Origin: Rhodoferax sp.
GTDB taxonomy: Bacteria > Pseudomonadota > Gammaproteobacteria > Burkholderiales > Burkholderiaceae_C
Length of the DNA stretch: 11,642 nt
Direction: 5' to 3'
NCBI GenBank assembly: GCA_020048795.1
Contig: JAIFMA010000005.1
Location: 1 to 11,642, forward strand
Shown here: positions 1 through 5,301 of the stretch, in pieces
Layout of the letters: each line of letters begins with the position of its first letter
How positions within the stretch are numbered: position 1 is the first letter of the stretch
Notes under the pieces: generated by a model
Told to the model about the DNA's origin: nothing
Seen by the model: only the letters and a program-made list of their open reading frames with translations
Database searches by the model: none
Program-made: the position numbers and the translations under genes

Positions 1-1113
1 GATTTCACCCGCTTTGAGTCCGACAGTACCCTGACCGGTCAGCCCAATGCACGGCGCGTGTTCTCCCTGTTGCAGGTCAGCCGTCCGTGGCAGACTACGG
101 CCGGATTTCTCACGCCCAAGCTGCAACTTCACGCCAGCAATTACCAGTTTGATGCGCCGCTGGCCAACGGTGAGAGTCAGCACACGCGGGTGGTACCGAC
201 CTTGAGCGTCGATACGGGCTTGATGTTTGAGCGGGATATGCAATGGTTTGGCCGAAGTCTGCGCCAGACGCTTGAACCCCGGGCGTTTTATGTCAATACC
301 CCCTACCGCGACCAGAGCCTGCTGCCCAATTACGACTCGGGTGCCATTGACTTCAATTTGTCCACCGTCTATTCAGAGAACGCGTTCGTCGGCAACGATC
401 GTATTTCAGACAGCAATATGCTCACTTTTGGTGTGACCAGCCGTTTTTTGAGCCCGGACAGCGGAGCTGAAGTGGCACGCATTGGCGTGGCTCAGCGCCT
501 GCGTTTTCAGGACCAGCAGGTGACTCTGCCAGGCGGTTCGCCGGTGCTGGACCGCATCAGCGATGTGCTGCTGGGCGGTTCGGTCAACTGGGATCCGCGC
601 TGGAGTCTTGACGCTACGGTGCAGTTCAACCCGCACACCGAACAGTCGGTGCGCTCGACCGTGGGTGCGCGTTATAGCCCAGGGAGCTATCGTACGGTCA
701 GTGCCGCCTACCGGTATCAGCGCGATGTCAGTGAACAGATTGACATCGGCTGGCAATGGCCGGTCAACGATTTGTGGGGCGATCGCGGCCAAAACCGTGG
801 CACCGGTCAGGGTCAGGGGGATGGCCGCTGGTACAGTGTGGGGCGCTTGAACTACAGCATGAACGAGGGTAAGCTGGTAGATTCAGTGCTGGGTTTTGAA
901 TATGATGCAGGTTGCTGGCTCGGCCGGATGGTTTGGGAGCGGCTGCAAACCAGTACCATCACCGCAACGCAACGCATCATGTTCCAGCTCGAATTTGTCG
1001 GGTTTTCACGGCTCGGTGTCAACCCGCTGAAGTCACTCAAGGACAACATTCCCAACTATCGGAACTTGCGTGAGCCCACGGGCACACCAAGCCGTTTCAG
1101 CAACTACGATTGA
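1..1113 (+). CDS. lptD: LPS-assembly protein LptD, C-terminal part (5' end outside window)
   Basis: This is the C-terminal ~370 residues of LptD, the outer-membrane beta-barrel that, plugged by LptE, inserts lipopolysaccharide into the outer leaflet. The frame is open from the first base, so the gene starts upstream. The GTG at 58 is internal. The protein shows alternating barrel-strand patterns rich in Tyr, Arg and Gln. Near the end lies a conserved YDAGCWLGR segment. Its single Cys (codon 305 of this fragment) matches the C-terminal cysteine region that in E. coli LptD forms interdomain disulfides; E. coli has a Cys pair there, this protein one Cys. The tail NYRNLREPTGTPSRFSNYD is typical of betaproteobacterial LptD. 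surA follows after 6 bp, as in many proteobacteria. Identification is from family recall and gene order; confidence is high. Confidence 0.95.
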   Translation, partial: DFTRFESDSTLTGQPNARRVFSLLQVSRPWQTTAGFLTPKLQLHASNYQFDAPLANGESQHTRVVPTLSVDTGLMFERDMQWFGRSLRQTLEPRAFYVNTPYRDQSLLPNYDSGAIDFNLSTVYSENAFVGNDRISDSNMLTFGVTSRFLSPDSGAEVARIGVAQRLRFQDQQVTLPGGSPVLDRISDVLLGGSVNWDPRWSLDATVQFNPHTEQSVRSTVGARYSPGSYRTVSAAYRYQRDVSEQIDIGWQWPVNDLWGDRGQNRGTGQGQGDGRWYSVGRLNYSMNEGKLVDSVLGFEYDAGCWLGRMVWERLQTSTITATQRIMFQLEFVGFSRLGVNPLKSLKDNIPNYRNLREPTGTPSRFSNYD

Positions 1114-1119
1114 ACCGCC

Positions 1120-2472
1120 ATGACTTACCGCCTGAAAACTTTGACCCTGGCCATGCTGATGTTTGCCGCTGCTGCACCCGCACAGTCGCAGGGCTTGCGG
1201 CTGCCCTCCAGCACGAGCTTTCCCGTACCGACCAGGGTGCAAACCCAGGCCGATTTTATTGTGGCGGTGGTCAACTCGGATCCCGTCACCAACAACCAGG
1301 TGCGTCGCGAGGTCGGGCGAACACTACAGCAGTTGGCGCAACAAAACCGGCCGCAGCCTGATGTGCAGGCGCTGGCCCCCGAGGTGCTGGAGAGTCTGAT
1401 CAACCGCCGTGCGCAGTTGCAGTTTGCCCGTGAGACCGGTCTGCGCGCCGAAGAAACCGCGATTGATCAGGCGGAAAAATCGATTGCGCTGCAAAACCAG
1501 TTTGACGTGGCAGAACTGCGTCGCCGGGTCGAGCGTGATGGTCAGTCGGTGAAAGACTTTCGTGCCGAACTGGCCGAGCAGATTGTGCTGCAGCGCCTGC
1601 GCGAACGCGATGTGGAGCCGCGTGTACGCATCAGCGACCTGGAGGTGGCGCACTACCAGGCGGAGCAGCTGGCACCTACCGATATGAGCGCGTTGCAGCT
1701 CAACCTGGCACATATTCTGGTGTCGGTGCCGGACGCGGCCACCCCGGCTCAGGTGGAGGCTTTGCGGACGCGGGCGCAACGTGCCCTGGAGCGTGCGCGT
1801 ACGGGTGAAGATTTTGCCGCGCTGGTGCGCGAGTTCTCTGAAGCTTCTGATGTCGCCAACGGTGGGCAACTGGGATTGCGTCCCGCCAATCGTTACCCGG
1901 ATTTGTTTGTGCAAGCGACGCGCCAGCTTGGCGTGGGTGACGTGCCAGACCTGTTGCGCTCGCCGGCGGGTTTTCACCTGATCAAAGTTGTTGAAAAACT
2001 CACTGCAGGTGCGCCCACCATGGCGGTGACGCAAAGTCGTGCGCGCCACATCTTGCTGGTGCCGAGCCCGAATTTGAGCGAGTTTGTGGCACGACAAAAA
2101 CTGGCAGATTTTAAAAAACGTGTACTCTCCAGGCAAGCTGACTTTGCCAGTCTGGCGCGTGAACATTCACAAGATGGCAGCGCAGCCAAGGGGGGCGAAC
2201 TGGGTTGGGCCAGTCCCGGCATGTTTGTGCCGGAGTTTGAAGATGCCATGAACCGCCTGGCACCGGGCGACATCAGTGACCCGGTGATCTCACGATTTGG
2301 GGTTCACCTGATTCAGTTGGAAGAGCGCCGCAAAGCAGCACTGACACCCGAGCAGCAGCGCGAAGCGGTGCGAGCCATGTTGCACGAAAAAAAGCTGATC
2401 GAAACCTATCAGACCTGGGCCCAGGATATCCGTGGCCGTGCCTACGTCGAACTGCGTGAGCCCCCGCTTTGA
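1120..2472 (+). CDS. surA: Periplasmic chaperone / peptidyl-prolyl isomerase SurA
   Basis: SurA escorts unfolded outer-membrane proteins, including LptD, across the periplasm to the BAM complex. The 450 residues begin with a signal peptide: basic MTYRLK, a hydrophobic stretch ending about residue 20, and a cleavage region near AQSQ. An N-terminal SurA chaperone domain (~40-185) follows, starting with the typical 'VAVVNSDPVTNNQV'. Then come two parvulin (PpiC) domains: P1 ~192-292 (starts LNLAHILV, ends FHLIKVVEK) and P2 ~303-402 (starts SRARHILLV, contains GGELGWASPGMFVPEFE, ends FGVHLIQLEER). A short C-terminal helix completes the core. P2 keeps the canonical parvulin pattern better than P1. 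Length is close to E. coli SurA (~430). The ATG at 1120 is 6 bp after the lptD stop. No strong Shine-Dalgarno is visible, so translational coupling is likely. The end overlaps the probable rsmA start by 17 bp. Confidence 0.96.
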   Translation: MTYRLKTLTLAMLMFAAAAPAQSQGLRLPSSTSFPVPTRVQTQADFIVAVVNSDPVTNNQVRREVGRTLQQLAQQNRPQPDVQALAPEVLESLINRRAQLQFARETGLRAEETAIDQAEKSIALQNQFDVAELRRRVERDGQSVKDFRAELAEQIVLQRLRERDVEPRVRISDLEVAHYQAEQLAPTDMSALQLNLAHILVSVPDAATPAQVEALRTRAQRALERARTGEDFAALVREFSEASDVANGGQLGLRPANRYPDLFVQATRQLGVGDVPDLLRSPAGFHLIKVVEKLTAGAPTMAVTQSRARHILLVPSPNLSEFVARQKLADFKKRVLSRQADFASLAREHSQDGSAAKGGELGWASPGMFVPEFEDAMNRLAPGDISDPVISRFGVHLIQLEERRKAALTPEQQREAVRAMLHEKKLIETYQTWAQDIRGRAYVELREPPL

Positions 2473-3310
2473 AAGTTCGTCGTTGAAGTGGGCCAGGCAC
2501 ATTCCCCGCAAGCGGTTTGGCCAGCATTTTTTGGTTGATGGTGGCATCGTGGATGCCATCGTGGATGCCATTGACCCCAGGCCCGGACAGGCCATGGTGG
2601 AAATTGGCCCCGGACAAGCGGCGTTGACCCAGCCGCTGGTTGAGCGCCTGGGTGCTCTGACGGTAATTGAACTCGACCGCGACCTGGCCCGTCAATTGCG
2701 GGCCCATGCGCAACTACAGGTGGTCGAATCTGATGTGCTCAAAGTAGATTTTTCTCAGGTGGCAAAAGCACTGAATGCTACAAAATTGAGAGTTGTCGGA
2801 AATCTGCCCTACAACATTTCGACCCCGATCCTGTTTCACTTGCTGGCCTATGTCGAGGTGATTGCAGACCAGCACTTCATGCTGCAAAAAGAAGTAATTG
2901 ACCGCATGGTGGCGCGCCCTGCTACAGCGGCGTATGGTCGCTTGAGCGTCATGCTGCAATGGCGTTATGCGATGGACAACGTGCTGTTTGTCCCACCGCA
3001 GAGCTTTGACCCACCGCCCCGGGTGGACAGCGCGGTGGTGCGCATGCAGCCGCGCGCACAACCGGTGGCGCTGGACGTGCGTCTGCTCAGCGAGTTGGTG
3101 CAGGTGGCCTTCAGTCAGCGGCGCAAACTGCTGCGTCACACGCTGGGCCGCTGGCTGGAAGCCAGAAACCTGGGTGAGACGTTCAACGTGCAGCGTCGGG
3201 CCGAAGAAGTTCCGGTCGATGAATACCTGGGCTTGGCCGTGGCAGTGCAGCAGGCCGAAAAAAAACCTGAAGGCTCAGGCTTTTTCGGGCACCACGCTTA
3301 CCCGTCGTAA
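2456..3310 (+). CDS. rsmA: 16S rRNA (adenine1518-N6/adenine1519-N6)-dimethyltransferase RsmA
   Basis: RsmA (KsgA) uses S-adenosylmethionine to dimethylate two adjacent adenines in the 3'-terminal hairpin of 16S rRNA, a late step of small-subunit maturation. With a GTG start at 2456 the protein is 284 residues. Visible are PRKRFGQHFL (17-26), SAM motif I VEIGPGQAALT (48-58), the acidic IELD (71-74), ESDVL (91-95), and catalytic motif IV NLPY (116-119) in NLPYNIS. The C-terminal helical domain has the usual FSQRRKLLRHTL. The frame is open upstream to a GTG at 2432. I prefer 2456 because the longer form only adds surA-overlapping codons; a TTG at 2483 is another option. The last ~18 residues (from AEKKPEGSG) are atypical: they are encoded by a transcription terminator hairpin, suggesting the stop codon moved downstream. 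pdxA, which sits between surA and rsmA in E. coli, is absent. Confidence 0.94.
   Translation: MSPRFESSSLKWARHIPRKRFGQHFLVDGGIVDAIVDAIDPRPGQAMVEIGPGQAALTQPLVERLGALTVIELDRDLARQLRAHAQLQVVESDVLKVDFSQVAKALNATKLRVVGNLPYNISTPILFHLLAYVEVIADQHFMLQKEVIDRMVARPATAAYGRLSVMLQWRYAMDNVLFVPPQSFDPPPRVDSAVVRMQPRAQPVALDVRLLSELVQVAFSQRRKLLRHTLGRWLEARNLGETFNVQRRAEEVPVDEYLGLAVAVQQAEKKPEGSGFFGHHAYPS
3257..3288. terminator. Bidirectional intrinsic terminator overlapping rsmA 3' end
   Basis: An 8-A run (3258-3265) is followed by stem CCTGA (3266-3270), loop AGGC, stem TCAGG (3275-3279), then C and a 5-T run (3281-3285). Flanking CCG/CGG (3255-3257 with 3286-3288) and the A/T runs extend the pairing. Read on the minus strand the same hairpin is followed by eight T's, so it can end transcripts from both rsmA and the convergent barnase/barstar operon. 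It lies inside the rsmA frame, ~20 bp before the stop codon. Confidence 0.75.
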
Positions 3311-3501
3311 TCAGGCTGTAGTCCAGTAACCTGCGTTGAAAGGGCTGCTCATGCGCAGTGCTTGCGGCGAAATGTCTAGCAACTTGTCAGTCGGCATTCT
3401 TTCGCCGCTTTCCGTCAGCAACTCGATGCGCACGGGTGTGTCACCGTGGGTCCCGTTAGCCTCATTCGCCCGTTCTGCTTGGCTGGTGTGTGCAGAACGG
3501 G
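3311..3501. other. Gap between rsmA and barstar gene; no recognised gene
   Basis: No gene is recognised in these 191 bp. The minus strand is open from the end of the barstar gene down to a stop at 3311 and reads RIELLTESGERMPTDKLLDI near its centre, but has no convincing start or ribosome site. It could be a remnant, a repeat family, or simply the 3' UTR of the barstar transcript. Two hairpins occur: CACGGgTG-TGT-CACCGTG (3431-3448, one bulged G) and a longer perfect one at 3468-3502, listed separately. Confidence 0.4.
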
Positions 3502-3502
3502 C
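3468..3502. repeat. Perfect 11-bp inverted repeat abutting barstar stop codon
   Basis: GCCCGTTCTGC (3468-3478) and GCAGAACGGGC (3492-3502) are perfect inverted copies separated by 13 nt. The right arm ends at the last base of the barstar stop codon (3502-3504 on the minus strand). The stem is GC-rich and would form a stable RNA hairpin at the 3' end of the barstar mRNA. No U-run follows on either strand, so it is not a standard intrinsic terminator. An mRNA-stabilising hairpin or a mobile-element end are alternatives. Confidence 0.7.
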
Positions 3503-3954
3503 TACAGAAAAGAATAGAAACACCTGAACGGTATCTTTCGATCGCCCCAGTAGTCGGCGGCATCCCGGAAAATATCGAGCAGTTGCTCGCGTGCTTCTTT
3601 GTCAAACTTGGCGTGGGCAGGAACATGCTCCAGCACCGCCACAAAACCGGGCTGCGGGCCAGACTTGTGAACCGGGTCCGTGATGCTGTCATAAAGCGAG
3701 TCAAAGTTCTTGCCGACGGCCACCGTCAGCATGAACTGCTGACCAATCATGTCAAGGATGTCTTGCTTGGATTGCGCCTCAGCCAGGTTGGCATACAGAA
3801 AATGGTGTCCCAGCCCTTGGGCTGCTTCCTGCAAGTCCTGCACCCGAAAGGCACGGATTGACTGGACGATATTGGGACGGATTCCGCGCAAGGGCAAATC
3901 AGCAGCGCCTGGCGGCGGCACACTGAGGGTTGCTTGGTCAAGTGGCATAGTCAT
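3502..3954 (-). CDS. Barstar-family ribonuclease inhibitor
   Basis: This is a predicted cytoplasmic inhibitor that would bind and block the ribonuclease encoded just upstream, protecting the producing cell. The 150-residue protein (from ATG 3954) ends in a barstar-like domain of ~95 residues. The segment GKNFDSLYDSITD (81-93) matches barstar's helix that plugs the barnase active site; D85 and D89 sit where barstar has D35 and D39. The following FVAVLEH strand and IFRDAADYW helix also fit. There is no signal peptide. The first ~50 residues (Pro-rich, then RPNIVQSIRAFRVQDLQEAA) extend beyond the ~90-residue Bacillus barstar. An AAGAG lies 3 nt before ATG 3954 but 9 nt before a second in-frame ATG at 3948, so the true start may be 3948. 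It follows the RNase gene by 35 bp on the same strand, in the usual toxin-then-inhibitor arrangement. Confidence 0.85.
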   Translation of the reverse strand: MTMPLDQATLSVPPPGAADLPLRGIRPNIVQSIRAFRVQDLQEAAQGLGHHFLYANLAEAQSKQDILDMIGQQFMLTVAVGKNFDSLYDSITDPVHKSGPQPGFVAVLEHVPAHAKFDKEAREQLLDIFRDAADYWGDRKIPFRCFYSFL

Positions 3955-3989
3955 TTACTCTTTTCTATTCAAAAATTAACAATTCGACC

Positions 3990-4382
3990 TCAGGGCACGA
4001 TCTTGCGGAAACTCGCATAGTGATCGGCGGTGTAATAACAAACCTCTGGCAGCCTGGGCTGGCCTCCACAAACAATGCGCCTGACACCACGGTGCTTCAG
4101 ACCCGGTGTCGGGACGGTGTATTCCCGGTAATAACCGCGTTTGTTGGCGGGTAACAAACGCTCGCGATTACCAAATACCGTGCCGTCTTTCTCGCTTGAA
4201 AAAGGGCCACCCTGATGAATCAATGTGTAAATCTGTGCGCCTTGCCTGGGCAATTCATTCAGGCTGACCGTGGCTAGCCCATCAACCTGAACCGGTGCTC
4301 TGGCTTGGGCCGTACCCAGCGTCATCGCTGTGGTCAAGAACAAGCCGGTGAGCACTAACTTAATGCTTGCAAATCGCGACAT
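3990..4382 (-). CDS. Secreted barnase-type (N1/T1 family) guanyl-preferring ribonuclease
   Basis: This is a small secreted endoribonuclease of the microbial N1/T1 fold. From ATG 4382 it has 130 residues: a signal peptide (MSRFASIK, then a hydrophobic run to about TAQA, residue 26), then a ~100-residue mature enzyme. Residues consistent with barnase catalysis are E87 in YYREYTV (barnase E73), R98 and R101/R102 in LKHRGVRRIV (barnase R83/R87) and H121 in TADHYASF (barnase H102). The segment GTVFGNRERLLP matches the family's substrate-loop region. Two cysteines, C105 and C115, could form a disulfide, which would suit an exported protein. The frame stays open up to an ATG at 4478, but only the 4382 start gives a clean signal peptide. 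No strong Shine-Dalgarno is visible. The barstar gene follows by 35 bp. It could act as a scavenging or interbacterial RNase. Confidence 0.87.
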   Translation of the reverse strand: MSRFASIKLVLTGLFLTTAMTLGTAQARAPVQVDGLATVSLNELPRQGAQIYTLIHQGGPFSSEKDGTVFGNRERLLPANKRGYYREYTVPTPGLKHRGVRRIVCGGQPRLPEVCYYTADHYASFRKIVP

Positions 4383-4562
4383 CAAACGTATTTTCAATAA
4401 ATCTTCGGGTAAACCCGCACTTCCAAGGGAGCAAGTGTCGATGATTTGAAAGAAAAATGCAAGCTCACTGACGGTCAACGGACCGCGACAAGACGGGGAA
4501 TTGACGGTAAAGCCGATGTCAGCTTGTCTTCTCAGGTGTTATCGGGTGCCCTTGTCCATATC

Positions 4563-4613
4563 AGCTTCAATTCCTCTTGCCCTACGCCCTGCGTCCAAAC
4601 GAGAATTGAAGCT
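4563..4613. repeat. Perfect 11-bp inverted repeat with 29-nt spacer
   Basis: AGCTTCAATTC (4563-4573) and GAATTGAAGCT (4603-4613) are exact inverted copies. They bracket a GC-rich 29-nt spacer that itself holds a short imperfect direct repeat (GCCCTACG, CCCTGCG). The arms are AT-rich and no T-run follows, so it is a poor terminator. It could be an operator pair, a structured RNA, or a tiny palindromic dispersed element. Confidence 0.65.
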
Positions 4614-4694
4614 CTTTGATTCAAGTGGCTGTCCTTTACCGCGAACCTGTGCCTGCCAGCGACTCCCCCGCTGCCGAAATGTAGCCAAGCAAAC

Positions 4695-4710
4695 TCCTGT
4701 TTTGACAGGA
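4695..4710 (-). terminator. Possible weak terminator hairpin downstream of moaC
   Basis: TCCTGT-TTTG-ACAGGA forms a 6-bp stem 54 bp past the moaC stop on the minus strand. It is followed there by only a broken T-run (GTTTGCTTGG). Termination would be inefficient; function is uncertain. Confidence 0.3.
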
Positions 4711-4763
4711 ATGTGACAAACCCCAAAAATTCAGAAACCAGTGAAGCATAAAGTTAGTGCCTG

Positions 4764-5252
4764 CTATCGCGCCACAAAACTGCCCGACTTGCCACCGTGT
4801 TTTTCCAGCAATTTGATGTCAGTCATCACCATGCCGCGGTCCACCGCTTTGCACATATCGTAGATGGTTAGCAAGGCCACGTTAACCGCTGTCAACGCCT
4901 CCATCTCCACCCCGGTGGGGCCAACGGTTTCTACAGTAGCAGTGCAATAAATGGCGCTAGCCCTTGCTGCGTCTGCGCTTACAGCTTCAAATTCAATAGC
5001 GACTCGGGTTAGCGCCAGCGGGTGGCACAGCGGAATCAGCTCGCTGGTTTTTTTGGCTGCCATGATGCCTGCAATGCGGGCGATGCCCAGCACATCGCCT
5101 TTCCTGGCACTGCCGGATTCAATCAGCGCCAGTGTGGCGGCTTGCATGTCAATGCGCCCACCAGCGATGCCGATGCGGTGGGTGGCGGCTTTGGCGGCGA
5201 CATCGACCATGTGGGCCAGGCCTTGGGCATCAAAATGGGTGAGGGTGTTCAT
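4764..5252 (-). CDS. moaC: Cyclic pyranopterin monophosphate synthase MoaC
   Basis: MoaC converts 3',8-cyclo-7,8-dihydro-GTP, made by MoaA, into cyclic pyranopterin monophosphate, the first stable intermediate of molybdenum cofactor synthesis. The 162-residue protein has the family pattern throughout: MVDVAAKAATHR (15-26), ARKGDVLG with K51, IMAAKKTSELIPLCHPLAL with H77, GVEMEALTA (114-122) and YDMCKAVDRGMV with D132 and K135. K51 and H77 align without gaps to the E. coli catalytic residues. D132/K135 are offset by +4 from E. coli D128/K131, which points to a small insertion in between. That insertion (residues ~85-103) overlaps a repeat-like, AT-richer DNA segment listed separately. No other moa or moe gene is in the window, and moaC stands alone, divergent from the M48 protease gene 49 bp away. 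Shine-Dalgarno is weak. Confidence 0.95.
   Translation of the reverse strand: MNTLTHFDAQGLAHMVDVAAKAATHRIGIAGGRIDMQAATLALIESGSARKGDVLGIARIAGIMAAKKTSELIPLCHPLALTRVAIEFEAVSADAARASAIYCTATVETVGPTGVEMEALTAVNVALLTIYDMCKAVDRGMVMTDIKLLEKHGGKSGSFVAR
4944..5000 (-). repeat. Repeat-like element inserted in frame inside moaC
   Basis: On the minus strand the segment starts GCTATTGAATTTGAAGCTG, continues TAAGCGC, and after a short spacer reads AAGGGCTAGCGCC then ATTTATTGC. This layout (GCTAT..., AGCTG..AGCGC, AAGGGCTAG.GCC.TTT) resembles a short dispersed element I recall from Comamonadaceae intergenic regions and occasionally inside genes. It encodes MoaC residues 85-103, the poorly conserved stretch where the protein is four residues longer than E. 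coli MoaC. It uses codons (AGG, GTA, TAT) that are rare nearby. The repeat identity is from memory and unverified. Confidence 0.45.
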
Positions 5253-5301
5253 GGCAATGGGACTTCATCGAACCTTTACAGATGGCTGGCATCATAGGGG
5301 C

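Larger units (their letters stand above)
4383..4763. other. Non-coding stretch between RNase gene and moaC
   Basis: These 381 bp lie upstream of the RNase gene and downstream of moaC, both on the minus strand, so they should carry the RNase promoter and moaC terminator. Short frames here (for example 4532-4726 minus) resemble no family I know. A TTGACC at about 4463-4468 (minus strand) could be a -35 box, but no good -10 follows. A GGGTTTACCC near-palindrome lies ~20 bp upstream of the RNase start. Inverted repeats at 4563-4613 and 4695-4710 are listed separately. Confidence 0.5.

Noticed and set aside
1324..2166. 280-codon open frame on the minus strand
   Set aside because: It is antisense to surA with shadow-frame composition and no recognisable motif.
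2771..2796. Local AT-rich segment of rsmA (GCTACAAAATTGAGAGTTG) resembling the start of the moaC repeat-like element
   Set aside because: It encodes the conserved LRVVGNLPY approach of RsmA and lacks the rest of the repeat layout, so coincidence is likelier.
3457..3505. Possible integron attC site (GTTAGCC ... GGGCTAC around the 11-bp hairpin)
   Set aside because: The ends do not fit the GTTRRRY/RYYYAAC core consensus and no integrase is in view; kept only as an inverted repeat.
4383..4478. N-terminal extension of the RNase gene to ATG 4478
   Set aside because: The added 32 residues lack family similarity and would bury the signal peptide that begins cleanly at 4382.
4532..4726. 64-codon minus-strand frame between the RNase gene and moaC
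   Set aside because: No family resemblance, no ribosome site, and it spans the 4563-4613 inverted repeat.
4951..5301. In-frame upstream extension of the M48 protease reading frame (117 codons)
   Set aside because: It is exactly antisense to moaC, whose protein is clearly conserved. The extension has no family resemblance, while the 5302 start gives a plausible signal peptide.
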